Below, one piece after another: positions 26,829 through 35,589 of a stretch of 64,000 nt of DNA (within the stretch, counting starts at the first letter, position 1; each line of letters starts with the position of its first letter). The translations under genes and the position numbers were made by a program. Under the pieces are notes generated by a model. It saw only the letters and a list, made by a program, of their open reading frames with translations, was not told where the DNA came from and made no database searches. This DNA comes from an uncultured Bacteroides sp. (GTDB lineage: Bacteria > Bacteroidota > Bacteroidia > Bacteroidales > Bacteroidaceae), in contig CALADS010000094.1 in NCBI GenBank assembly GCA_937890825.1, positions 34,320-98,319 on the forward strand, read 5' to 3'.

Positions 26829-28619
26829 ATGGCAGGAATACATAAAAACTGGATGCAACAGTTTATCATCTGGCGTGAAAACCATATCAGTGAGAAACAG
26901 TTTATTCTGATACTCAGTTTTCTGGTTGGTATCTTCACTGCATTGGCTGCTCTGTTACTGAAATTACTGATTCATTGGATTCAAAATTTTCTGACTGAAA
27001 ATTTTGATACTACCGAGGCCAACTACCTTTACCTGGTATATCCGGTGGTAGGTATTTTCCTGGCCGGCGTGTTTGTGCGGCACATCGTGAAAGATGATAT
27101 TAGTCACGGTGTAACCCGTATCCTTTATGCTATATCGCGCAGGCAGGGGCGCATCAAGCGGCATAACACGTGGTCGTCTATTTTTGCCAGTTCCATCACC
27201 ATCGGATTTGGTGGATCGGTAGGAGCAGAGGCTCCGATTGTGCTTACGGGATCGGCTATCGGTTCTAATCTGGGTTCTGTCTTCAAGATGGAGCATCGCA
27301 CACTGATGTTGCTGGTGGGCTGTGGTGCTGCAGGTGCTGTAGCCGGTATTTTCAAGGCTCCTATTGCAGGGTTGGTATTTACGTTGGAGGTTTTAATGAT
27401 AGACCTCACCATGTCATCGCTCTTGCCTTTGCTGATATCAGCGGTAACAGCTGCTACCGTATCGTATATTACCACCGGTACCGATGCGATGTTTAAGTTT
27501 CATTTGGACGAGGCTTTCGAACTGTCCCGCATTCCTTATGTTATCATGTTGGGTGTTTTCTGTGGGTTGGTGTCGCTTTATTTTACGAGAGCCATGAATT
27601 ATGTAGAAGGGGTGTTCGGTAAATTACAGACTCCTTACAAAAAATTGGCTTTAGGAGGAGTAATGCTCAGTGTGCTGATTTTCTTGTTTCCGCCGCTATA
27701 TGGCGAAGGATACGATACCATTGAACTGTTGCTGAATGGCACCACGAATGCCGAATGGTATTCGGTAATGAACAACTCTTTCTTTTATGGGCATGGACAA
27801 TTACTGCTGGTATACCTGCTTCTGATAGTAATCTTCAAGGTGTTTGCGTCGAGTGCCACCAATGGTGGAGGCGGTTGTGGTGGTATTTTTGCACCTTCGC
27901 TCTATTTAGGTTGTATAGCAGGATTTATTTTTTCTCATTTCAGTAACGAGTTTGCCATGACTGCCTATCTGCCCGAAAAGAATTTTGCCTTGATGGGAAT
28001 GGCTGGAGTAATGAGTGGGGTGATGCATGCTCCTTTGACCGGAGTCTTTCTGATAGCCGAACTGACCGGTGGGTATGATTTGTTCTTACCGCTGATGATT
28101 GTGGCGGTAAGTTCTTATCTCACTATCATCATTTTTGAACCGCATAGTATCTACTCCATGCGTTTGGCCAAGAAGGGAGAACTGCTTACGCACCATAAAG
28201 ATAAAGCGGTGCTTACGCTGATGAAGGTGGAGAGTGTGGTGGAAAAGAACTTTGTAACCGTTCATCCGGATATGGATTTGGGAGAGTTGGTGAAAGCCAT
28301 TTCGGCCTCTCACCGCAACATCTTTCCGGTGACGGATAAAGAAGGTGTACTCTTGGGCATTGTTACGCTGGATGATATCCGTAATATTATGTTCCGCCAA
28401 GAACTTTACCATCGCTTTAAGGTAAGTAAACTGATGGGGTCTGCTCCGGCCCGCCTGCTGTATACAGACAGCATGGAGAAGGTGATGCAGACGTTCGATG
28501 ATACAAATGCTTGGAATTTACCGGTAGTCGATACAGAAGGTAAATACATAGGTTTTGTTTCTAAATCGAAGATTTTTAACTCTTATCGAGAGGTGCTGGT
28601 GCATTTCTCTGAAGATTAG
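26829..28619 (+). CDS. ClC-type chloride channel/antiporter with CBS pair
   Basis: A 596-residue membrane protein: about residues 20-440 form the ClC transport domain with conserved filter motifs (GGSVGAEAP with gating Glu134; GIFKAPIAG; GGGGCGGIFAPSL). Residues about 455-590 form two CBS domains that commonly bind adenine nucleotides and regulate transport. It moves chloride, probably in exchange for protons, across the inner membrane. It follows tsaC directly and is followed by fmt after 31 bases, so the three may share transcripts. Confidence 0.93.
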   Translation: MAGIHKNWMQQFIIWRENHISEKQFILILSFLVGIFTALAALLLKLLIHWIQNFLTENFDTTEANYLYLVYPVVGIFLAGVFVRHIVKDDISHGVTRILYAISRRQGRIKRHNTWSSIFASSITIGFGGSVGAEAPIVLTGSAIGSNLGSVFKMEHRTLMLLVGCGAAGAVAGIFKAPIAGLVFTLEVLMIDLTMSSLLPLLISAVTAATVSYITTGTDAMFKFHLDEAFELSRIPYVIMLGVFCGLVSLYFTRAMNYVEGVFGKLQTPYKKLALGGVMLSVLIFLFPPLYGEGYDTIELLLNGTTNAEWYSVMNNSFFYGHGQLLLVYLLLIVIFKVFASSATNGGGGCGGIFAPSLYLGCIAGFIFSHFSNEFAMTAYLPEKNFALMGMAGVMSGVMHAPLTGVFLIAELTGGYDLFLPLMIVAVSSYLTIIIFEPHSIYSMRLAKKGELLTHHKDKAVLTLMKVESVVEKNFVTVHPDMDLGELVKAISASHRNIFPVTDKEGVLLGIVTLDDIRNIMFRQELYHRFKVSKLMGSAPARLLYTDSMEKVMQTFDDTNAWNLPVVDTEGKYIGFVSKSKIFNSYREVLVHFSED

Positions 28620-28650
28620 TTTGTACGTGTTGATAAGTAATGGATGGATT

Positions 28651-29619
28651 ATGAAGAAAGAAGATTTGAGAATTGTCTATATGGGGACACCCGATTTTGC
28701 AGTGGAGTCTCTTCGTTGTTTGGTAGAGGGAGGATATAATGTAGTGGGGGTGATTACCATGCCTGACAAACCGGCTGGTCGCGGGCATAAGCTGCAGTTT
28801 TCGCCCGTAAAGCAGTATGCCCTGGAACATAACCTGCCTTTGCTACAGCCTGAGAAGCTGAAAGATGAAGCTTTTCTGGAAGCACTGCGTGCCTGGAAGG
28901 CTGATTTGCAGATTGTGGTGGCTTTCCGTATGCTGCCGGAGGTGGTGTGGAATATGCCTCGCTTAGGTACTTTTAATCTGCATGCTTCCCTGTTGCCTCA
29001 ATACAGAGGAGCAGCTCCTATCAACTGGGCCGTTATCAACGGGGATACTGAGACTGGTATTACTACCTTTTTCTTGAAGCATGAAATAGATACAGGAGAA
29101 GTTATACAACAGGTAAAAGTACCGATTGCCGAAACAGATAATGTGGGAACTGTGCATGATAAGCTGATGCTTCTGGGGGGGCAACTGGTTACAGAAACCG
29201 TAGATGCTATCTTGGCTGATGAGGTGAAAACAATTCCACAAGAAGAAATGGCTGTAGTTGGTGAATTGCGTCCGGCTCCAAAAATATTCAAGGAAACATG
29301 TCGCATAGACTGGAATCAGCCTGTGAAGCGTGTATATGACTTTGTGCGCGGACTTTCTCCTTATCCTGCTGCCTGGACGGAACTGTGTATGCCCGATGGT
29401 CAGCGATTGGTACTGAAGGTTTTTGAAACAGATAAAATTCTGGAAAATCATAATCAGCATCCGGGAACTGTACAGACGGATGGGAAAAAAATCCTCCGGG
29501 TGGCTGCTACAGACGGTTGGATAGACATTCGCGCTCTGCAACTGCCGGGCAAGAAGCGGCTGAAAACGGAAGAATTGCTTCGCGGGTTCCGTCTGGCAGA
29601 TGGAGTCTGTATGAAGTAA
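28651..29619 (+). CDS. fmt: Methionyl-tRNA formyltransferase
   Basis: A 322-residue enzyme that formylates initiator Met-tRNA using 10-formyl-tetrahydrofolate. The N-terminal formyltransferase domain has IVYMGTPDFAV (about residues 8-18) and the folate-site region NLHASLLPQYRGAAPINWA with catalytic Asn and His near residues 109-111. A C-terminal OB-like domain begins at about 210. The frame is open upstream into the ClC gene, but the ATG at 28651 gives the conserved N-terminus. Confidence 0.96.
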   Translation: MKKEDLRIVYMGTPDFAVESLRCLVEGGYNVVGVITMPDKPAGRGHKLQFSPVKQYALEHNLPLLQPEKLKDEAFLEALRAWKADLQIVVAFRMLPEVVWNMPRLGTFNLHASLLPQYRGAAPINWAVINGDTETGITTFFLKHEIDTGEVIQQVKVPIAETDNVGTVHDKLMLLGGQLVTETVDAILADEVKTIPQEEMAVVGELRPAPKIFKETCRIDWNQPVKRVYDFVRGLSPYPAAWTELCMPDGQRLVLKVFETDKILENHNQHPGTVQTDGKKILRVAATDGWIDIRALQLPGKKRLKTEELLRGFRLADGVCMK

Positions 29620-29631
29620 TCCAGAGGGATG

Positions 29632-29663
29632 TTTGTGTTTTATAAATCTTTTACATACTTTTG
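29632..29663 (+). promoter_or_regulatory. rpe promoter
   Basis: TTTG at 29632-29635 and TACTTTTG at 29656-29663 are 20 bases apart, a full match to the Bacteroidetes consensus, 31 bases upstream of rpe. Confidence 0.8.
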
Positions 29664-29694
29664 TATAGTTATATAAAGAAAAGGTAGATAGCGT

Positions 29695-30345
29695 ATGAAA
29701 ACTATGATTTCTCCTTCTATTCTTTCTGCCGATTTCGGTCATTTGGCAGAAGATGTTGAGATGATTAATCGGAGTGAGGCTGATTGGATACATGTGGATG
29801 TGATGGATGGTGTGTTTGTACCCAATATATCTTTCGGTTTCCCAGTAATTAAAGCAGTGTCTAAGGTTGCAAAAAAACCATTGGACGTGCATCTGATGAT
29901 TGTGGAGCCCGAAAAATTTATTCCACAAGTAAAGGCAATGGGGGCTTATGTGATGAATGTGCATTACGAGGCTTGTCCGCATCTGCACCGGGTGGTGCAG
30001 CAGATTCGCGAAGCCGGTATGCAACCGGCAGTAACATTGAATCCGGCTACTCCTGTCAGCTTATTGAAGGATATTGTTTCAGAATTATATATGGTGCTGC
30101 TTATGGGAGTAAATCCAGGATTCGGGGGACAGAAATTTATTGGACACACGGTAGAAAAAGTGCGTGAATTGAAAGAATTGATTCGTGTCACGGGGTCATC
30201 AGCTTTGATAGAAGTAGACGGTGGCGTTAATATGGAAACCGCCGTTCCGTTGATAGAAGCTGGTGCAGATATTTTAGTGGCAGGCAATGCTGTTTTCTCA
30301 TCGGATGATCCGATAAAGGCTATAAGTGAATTGAAAAATTTATAA
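29695..30345 (+). CDS. rpe: Ribulose-phosphate 3-epimerase
   Basis: A 216-residue TIM-barrel enzyme interconverting ribulose 5-phosphate and xylulose 5-phosphate in the pentose phosphate pathway. Family signatures are PSILSADF (about residues 5-12), HVDVMDGVFVPN (about 34-45), VHLMI (about 66-70), MGVNPGFGGQKF (about 139-150) and VDGGVN (about 176-181). An ATG three codons downstream is an alternative start. comEC starts three bases after its stop. Confidence 0.97.
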   Translation: MKTMISPSILSADFGHLAEDVEMINRSEADWIHVDVMDGVFVPNISFGFPVIKAVSKVAKKPLDVHLMIVEPEKFIPQVKAMGAYVMNVHYEACPHLHRVVQQIREAGMQPAVTLNPATPVSLLKDIVSELYMVLLMGVNPGFGGQKFIGHTVEKVRELKELIRVTGSSALIEVDGGVNMETAVPLIEAGADILVAGNAVFSSDDPIKAISELKNL

Positions 30346-30348
30346 GCA

Positions 30349-32430
30349 ATGGACTTTTTGTCACAACATCCTTCCTTTAAGATTTTGTTACCAATGATAG
30401 TAGGGATAGTAGGTGGCAATTATATGTATGATATTGAATGGGCAAGCTACTGCTTGCCCATTTTTATTGTTGTACTAGCTGTGTGCTGGATAGCCTATAG
30501 AAAGTATTGGATGAGGGTATTTGGCATTAGCATATGCATTTTTTTTCTATTGCTAGGTTATGCGCGTACCATTCACGAACTTCAACCCTCTGAAATTTGT
30601 CTTCCGAAAGGTTATGTAGTTTGCAGGTTGTCTATAGCGGATATCCCAAAAGAAAAAGAAAAAAGTATTCAATGTCTGACCCAAATAGAAGCTATTTGGA
30701 AGGATAGTATTCCCATAGATTTTTCATCAGAGAGTAAACTGCTTCTTTATGTAGCTAAAGATTCTGTAGCCAGAAAACTAGAACGCGGAGATGAATTATG
30801 GGTGTATACTAAATTAAAGGCACCTGTGAAAAGCCATTTGCCAGATACTTTTGATTATGCTCAGTATTTACGGCGGCGAAGCATCTGTGCTACAGCGTAT
30901 GTAGCTTCGGGTAATTGGCAAATTAGGGGTCATCAGGAAATACATTCTCTAGCTGCTTGGGCGCAAGATTGCAGGGATGAAGTAAAAGAGTTATATCGAA
31001 TATTGGGCTTTCAAGGAGATGAATTAGCTGTATTATCAGCTTTAACGATAGGTGAGAAAGATGAACTGGACGAAGATATCAAGGAAACTTATTCAGTAGC
31101 GGGAGCGAGCCATGTTCTGGCTATTTCCGGACTTCATGTAGGGCTTCTGTATAGTTTGCTTTGGTTGCTGCTGGAACGCTGTTGGAAGCGTTGTCGGTAT
31201 TTAAAACTTCCTCTCTATGCATTGATACTTCTTCTACTTTGGGCTTTTGCTTTGTTCACCGGACTTTCTACTTCTGTAGTACGTGCAGTATGGATGTGCT
31301 CATTCTTTTTGCTGTTTTCTTTACGGTTAGAGCCGGTATTAAGTATGGATACGCTGCTGGCTGCTGCTTTTTTTATGTTGCTTTGCAAACCGTTATGGTT
31401 GTTTGATGTTGGCTGTCAATTGTCATTTGCAGCTGTAGTGTCCATCCTTGTTTTCTATCCTCTTATATATGGTATGCTGGAAATTCGTAATAAGATATTT
31501 CAGAAAGTGTGGGGAATTGCAGCGGTTTCTATAGCTGCTCAGATAGGTACTGCCCCTTTAGTGATGTTTTATTTCTCTCGCTTCTCCACCCATTTTTTAA
31601 TAACTAATATCTGGGTGATACCTTTGGTTACTTTGGTGATGTACATTTCAGTAATGATGTGGTTGGCATATCCTCTTCCTTGGCTGCAAGAGAAATTAGC
31701 CTCTTTATTGAATAAGTTGTTGAGTCTGCAAAATGAAGGACTGCGTTGGATAGAACAATTACCTTGGGCCTCTGTTGATGGTATTTCTTGGGAACTGTGG
31801 GAGGTGGTGTTTGCTTATATCTGTGTGGGATTAATCTGGCTTCTGGTCCATAAAAAGACATTTGCTAACATGCAACTCTTTTTGGGCATGTGTCTGTTGT
31901 GGGGTGTTGTTCACGGGGTGCAGGTGTGTGTTAACAGACCTCACACTAGTATGGTGTTCTATTCAGCCAACGGATGTACTGCTGTCCACTGTTTGTCTAA
32001 TCATTCGTATTCTTGGTTGGTAAGTGCTGACAGCTTACCTCGTGTATCTGCGTTGCAACATCTACTTACACCTCATTGGAACCGCTTGTCTTTAGATACG
32101 CCGTACAGTATATACAGCGATTACGAGTCGGAAGATATTTGGGTGAAACAACAGATTCTTTGTTATAAGGGCAAGACGGTTTGTATTCTTTCGGATGAAC
32201 GTTGGAAAAATAAGACTTCTTCCCAGCCACTTCAGGTAGATTATCTGTTGGTATCTCATGGTTATCGGGGAGGAATCAAGGAACTTCAGTCTCTTTTTAA
32301 GTTACATACCGTTGTGGTAGACGATACGTTGCCAGACTATTTCAAGAACCTTATTCAGGAGGATTGTGTATCTATGGGATTATCTTGTGTATGGCTGCGA
32401 GAACAAAGTAGGGTGATTTATGATCTTTGA
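30349..32430 (+). CDS. comEC: ComEC/Rec2-family membrane protein
   Basis: A 693-residue multi-span protein. An N-terminal DUF4131-type region with membrane segments and a soluble beta domain (about residues 1-190) precedes the competence domain with the ISGLHVGLLYSLLW motif (about 262-275) and many helices (to about 500). The C-terminal 180 residues occupy the place of the beta-lactamase-like domain but lack a clear HxHxDH motif. ComEC proteins form the inner-membrane channel for single-stranded DNA uptake. No other competence genes are nearby. It follows rpe directly. Confidence 0.9.
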   Translation: MDFLSQHPSFKILLPMIVGIVGGNYMYDIEWASYCLPIFIVVLAVCWIAYRKYWMRVFGISICIFFLLLGYARTIHELQPSEICLPKGYVVCRLSIADIPKEKEKSIQCLTQIEAIWKDSIPIDFSSESKLLLYVAKDSVARKLERGDELWVYTKLKAPVKSHLPDTFDYAQYLRRRSICATAYVASGNWQIRGHQEIHSLAAWAQDCRDEVKELYRILGFQGDELAVLSALTIGEKDELDEDIKETYSVAGASHVLAISGLHVGLLYSLLWLLLERCWKRCRYLKLPLYALILLLLWAFALFTGLSTSVVRAVWMCSFFLLFSLRLEPVLSMDTLLAAAFFMLLCKPLWLFDVGCQLSFAAVVSILVFYPLIYGMLEIRNKIFQKVWGIAAVSIAAQIGTAPLVMFYFSRFSTHFLITNIWVIPLVTLVMYISVMMWLAYPLPWLQEKLASLLNKLLSLQNEGLRWIEQLPWASVDGISWELWEVVFAYICVGLIWLLVHKKTFANMQLFLGMCLLWGVVHGVQVCVNRPHTSMVFYSANGCTAVHCLSNHSYSWLVSADSLPRVSALQHLLTPHWNRLSLDTPYSIYSDYESEDIWVKQQILCYKGKTVCILSDERWKNKTSSQPLQVDYLLVSHGYRGGIKELQSLFKLHTVVVDDTLPDYFKNLIQEDCVSMGLSCVWLREQSRVIYDL

Positions 32431-32469
32431 GAAATATCTCGAACTCTTGTTTACTTATGTGAGATGTTT

Positions 32470-32477
32470 TATATTTG
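32470..32477 (+). promoter_or_regulatory. -7 box of the HAD-hotdog gene
   Basis: TATATTTG lies 36 bases before the ATG at 32514. It overlaps the TTG at 32475, an upstream in-frame codon, which argues that this TTG is not the start. Confidence 0.65.
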
Positions 32478-32513
32478 CAGCAAGAGAACTTAGTATACTT
32501 AAATCAATATCTT

Positions 32514-33749
32514 ATGATGAAATATAAAATTTTAGTGCTGGATGTGGATGGAACTTTGCTGAATGATGAGAAAATCATTACCCGACGCACCTTATCAGCA
32601 CTTTTAAAAGTTCAGCAGATGGGCATCCGGATTGTATTGGCTTCCGGTAGACCCACTTATGGTTTGCTTGCTTTGGCAAAATCGTTGGAACTGGGTAATT
32701 ATGGCGGATTTATCTTGTCATATAATGGGTGTCAGATTATTCGGGCAGATAATGGCGAAATTATTTTTGAGCGCAGAATCAATCCTGAGATGTTGCCTTA
32801 TATTGAAAAGAAAGCCCGTAAGAATGATTTTGCTCTTTTTACCTATCATGATAATTTGATTTTTACCAATGAAATGTCGAACCGACATGTTCAGGATGAA
32901 GCCTTGTTGAATGATTTGGTAGTGATTGACGAGGAGGAGTTCTCTACAGCGATTGATTTTGCTCCTTGTAAATGTATGCTAGTCAGTGATGATGAACAGG
33001 CCTTGACTGAGTTGGAGGAGTATTGGAAGAAAAGATTAGACGGGGTTTTAGACGTATTTCGTTCAGAACCGTTCTTTCTGGAAGTGGTTCCTTGTGGTGT
33101 AGATAAGGCCAATACGCTGGGAGTGTTGATGGAATATCTGAATATATCTAGAGAAGAAGTAATGGCGGTAGGCGATGGCGTATGCGATGTAGCTATGCTT
33201 CAACTGGCAGGCATGGGGGTTGCCATGGGACAATCGCCCGATTCGGTAAAGGCTTGTGCCGATTACGTTACGGCAGCCAACGAGGAAGATGGAGTGGCCC
33301 TGGTGGTGGAAAAAATGATTTTGGCTGATGTTCGTCCTTCTCAGATTCCGTTGGACCAACTGAATGCACAAGCCCGGCACGCCTTGATGGGTAATTTGGG
33401 TATTCAATATACGTATGCCTCTGAAGACCGTATTGAAGCGACTATGCCTGTTGATGAGCGTACTCGTCAGCCTTTCGGCATACTTCATGGAGGGGCCACG
33501 TTGGCATTGGCAGAGACAGTAGCCGGACTCGGTTCTATGATTTTGTGCCAGCCTGACGAAATGGTAGTGGGAATGCAGGTGAGTGGAAATCATATATCGT
33601 CGGCCCACGAAGGTGATACGGTGCGTGCTGTAGCTACTGTGGTACATAAGGGACGGTCGTCTCATGTGTGGAACGTGGACGTATTTACTTCAACGAATAA
33701 ATTAGTTTCTTCAGTAAGGGTAGTGAACAGTGTGATGAAAAAACGATAA
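32514..33749 (+). CDS. HAD-IIB hydrolase fused to hotdog thioesterase
   Basis: A 411-residue two-domain fusion. Residues 1 to about 265 are a Cof-type HAD phosphatase: nucleophile in DVDGTLL (about residues 9-15), SGRP loop, and VGDGVCDVAML with the metal-binding Asp. Residues about 285-411 are a PaaI-type hotdog thioesterase with GILHGGATLALAETVAG. The hotdog half resembles 1,4-dihydroxy-2-naphthoyl-CoA thioesterases of menaquinone synthesis; HAD-hotdog fusions of this sort are known in Bacteroides. The phosphatase substrate is unknown. The ATG at 32517 is an equal alternative start. The nrnA gene follows. Confidence 0.9.
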   Translation: MMKYKILVLDVDGTLLNDEKIITRRTLSALLKVQQMGIRIVLASGRPTYGLLALAKSLELGNYGGFILSYNGCQIIRADNGEIIFERRINPEMLPYIEKKARKNDFALFTYHDNLIFTNEMSNRHVQDEALLNDLVVIDEEEFSTAIDFAPCKCMLVSDDEQALTELEEYWKKRLDGVLDVFRSEPFFLEVVPCGVDKANTLGVLMEYLNISREEVMAVGDGVCDVAMLQLAGMGVAMGQSPDSVKACADYVTAANEEDGVALVVEKMILADVRPSQIPLDQLNAQARHALMGNLGIQYTYASEDRIEATMPVDERTRQPFGILHGGATLALAETVAGLGSMILCQPDEMVVGMQVSGNHISSAHEGDTVRAVATVVHKGRSSHVWNVDVFTSTNKLVSSVRVVNSVMKKR

Positions 33750-33765
33750 TATCGAAAAAATAATG

Positions 33766-33773
33766 TATTTTTG
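33766..33773 (+). promoter_or_regulatory. -7 box of nrnA
   Basis: TATTTTTG lies 27 bases before the ATG at 33801. It covers the TTG at 33771 that would otherwise extend the frame, supporting the ATG start. No clear TTTG at -33. Confidence 0.6.
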
Positions 33774-33800
33774 CTGCTTCAATTCAAGATAGATAAAAGA

Positions 33801-34844
33801 ATGTTATCAAAAGTAATAGAACAAGCAAACATAGACCACTTTGCCAAGTGGCTGGATCGTGCTGAGAAGATAGTCATAGTTTCTCATGTATCACCCGATG
33901 GTGATGCTATAGGTTCTTCTTTGGGTTTGTGGCATTTCCTGAGTGAACAGGATAAAATAGTCAATGTAATTGTTCCCAATGCTTTTCCTGATTTTCTGAA
34001 ATGGATGCCGGGAAGCAAGGAAATTTTGCTGTATAACCGCTATAAGGAATTTGCCGATAAGCTGATAGCTGAAGCGGATATTATCTGCTGTCTAGATTTC
34101 AACGCTATTCATCGGATAGATGAGATGGGAGATGCAGTTCTATCTTCTTCAGGGCGTAAGATTTTGATAGACCACCATCTTTATCCAGAAGATTTCGCAC
34201 GTATTGTCATTTCACATCCTACCATATCTTCTACATCAGAATTGGTGTTCCGGCTGATTTGTAGGATGGGCTATTTCGGAGATATATCCAAGGCTTGTGC
34301 AGAATGTATTTATACAGGCATGATGACAGATACGGGTGGGTTTACCTATAATTCCAATAATCCGGAAATTTATTTTATAATCAGTGAATTGCTTTCTAAG
34401 GGAATTGATAAGGATGCTATTTACAGAAAGGTGTTCAATACTTACTCTGAGAGCCGTCTTCGTTTGATGGGGCATATACTTACCCAGATGGAGGTTTATG
34501 CTCAGCACCATGCAGCGTTGATCACTCTTACAGAAAAAGAACAGAACAATTTTAATTATATCCGTGGAGATAGTGAGGGATTTGTAAACATTCCGTTAAG
34601 TATAAAAGGAGTGATATTTTCCTGCTTCTTGCGTGAGGATACAGAGAAGGCTATGATAAAAGTGTCCTTGCGTTCGGTAGGCACGTTCCCATGTAATCAA
34701 TTGGCTGCAGAATTTTTTGGAGGTGGAGGTCATTTGAATGCTTCCGGTGGGGAATTTTATGGAACGATGGAAGAAGCAAAAGCGGTGTTCCAACAAGCTT
34801 TGGAGAAATACCATCCTTTGTTGGATAATTGTGTAAAGCAATAA
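33801..34844 (+). CDS. nrnA: DHH-family oligoribonuclease / pAp phosphatase (NrnA-like)
   Basis: A 347-residue DHH/DHHA1 phosphoesterase. Metal-binding motifs are SHVSPDGDAIGSS (about residues 27-39), DFNAIHRID (about 97-105), IDHHLYP (about 121-127) and MTDTGGF (about 175-181). The DHHA1 domain ends with GGGGHLNASGG (about 313-323). NrnA enzymes degrade short RNAs to mononucleotides and dephosphorylate 3',5'-pAp. It lies between the HAD-hotdog gene and a DUF4827 lipoprotein gene that has its own promoter. Confidence 0.92.
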   Translation: MLSKVIEQANIDHFAKWLDRAEKIVIVSHVSPDGDAIGSSLGLWHFLSEQDKIVNVIVPNAFPDFLKWMPGSKEILLYNRYKEFADKLIAEADIICCLDFNAIHRIDEMGDAVLSSSGRKILIDHHLYPEDFARIVISHPTISSTSELVFRLICRMGYFGDISKACAECIYTGMMTDTGGFTYNSNNPEIYFIISELLSKGIDKDAIYRKVFNTYSESRLRLMGHILTQMEVYAQHHAALITLTEKEQNNFNYIRGDSEGFVNIPLSIKGVIFSCFLREDTEKAMIKVSLRSVGTFPCNQLAAEFFGGGGHLNASGGEFYGTMEEAKAVFQQALEKYHPLLDNCVKQ

Positions 34845-34908
34845 AGCAAAAAAGGTTAAAACTTCCGAACTTTCTACAGAACGTTTTTAAACTTTCAAGG
34901 AAATCAGA

Positions 34909-34916
34909 TACATTTG
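34909..34916 (+). promoter_or_regulatory. -7 box of the DUF4827 gene
   Basis: TACATTTG lies 23 bases before the ATG at 34940; a -33 TTTG is not evident. Confidence 0.6.
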
Positions 34917-34939
34917 TGCAGAAATATTAAATATACGAA

Positions 34940-35554
34940 ATGAAGAATTTGACTCTTATTTTATTTTCTCTGTTATTCTTGGGATTTATGTTCCAGGCTT
35001 GTGATAATACAAAAACATATGCCGAGATGCTGGAAGAGGAAAACGATGCCATCAAGGATTTTATCAATGAACGGGGTATTCGGGTTATCTCGCAGAGCGA
35101 GTTTTATGCAAAAGACTCGGTGACAGGTGAAAATGAATATGTGCAGTTGGCCAGTGGGGTATATATGAACATTGTGAAGAAAGGATTGTTGGATGATAAG
35201 GGTATATTGACTAATCCGAACGATACCATCAAGAACAATATGGAGGTGTTGGTTCGTTTTATGGAATATAGCATATTGGATAAGGATACTACCTTGTCTA
35301 ATTTGGACGTGCCGCAAACAGTCGATGTGTTTCGATATAAGGTAACGCCGTCTCAAATTGCAGGTACCTTTACAGAGGGGTATATGTCTTCATATTACGG
35401 TCCTACAGTACCTGCCGGTTGGCTGGTTCCCCTTTCTTATATTCGTAATTATGCACATGTCAAGTTAATTGTGCCTTCTAAAATGGGACATCAGTCGGCT
35501 ATGCAGTACGTATATCCTTATTTTTACGATATTCAGAAATATCAGTTTAATTGA
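34940..35554 (+). CDS. DUF4827 lipoprotein
   Basis: A 204-residue lipoprotein: signal sequence with lipobox FQAC (Cys21), then a soluble domain of about 180 residues with the YAEMLEEENDAIKDFI start and the GPTVPAGWLVPL segment near residue 155 that are typical of this Bacteroidales family. The fold may be related to FKBP-type isomerases, but no catalytic residues can be pointed to. The function is unknown. It lies between nrnA and glmM. Confidence 0.85.
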   Translation: MKNLTLILFSLLFLGFMFQACDNTKTYAEMLEEENDAIKDFINERGIRVISQSEFYAKDSVTGENEYVQLASGVYMNIVKKGLLDDKGILTNPNDTIKNNMEVLVRFMEYSILDKDTTLSNLDVPQTVDVFRYKVTPSQIAGTFTEGYMSSYYGPTVPAGWLVPLSYIRNYAHVKLIVPSKMGHQSAMQYVYPYFYDIQKYQFN

Positions 35555-35589
35555 GAGTTATTCTAACCCTATAATTTATAATTATATCT

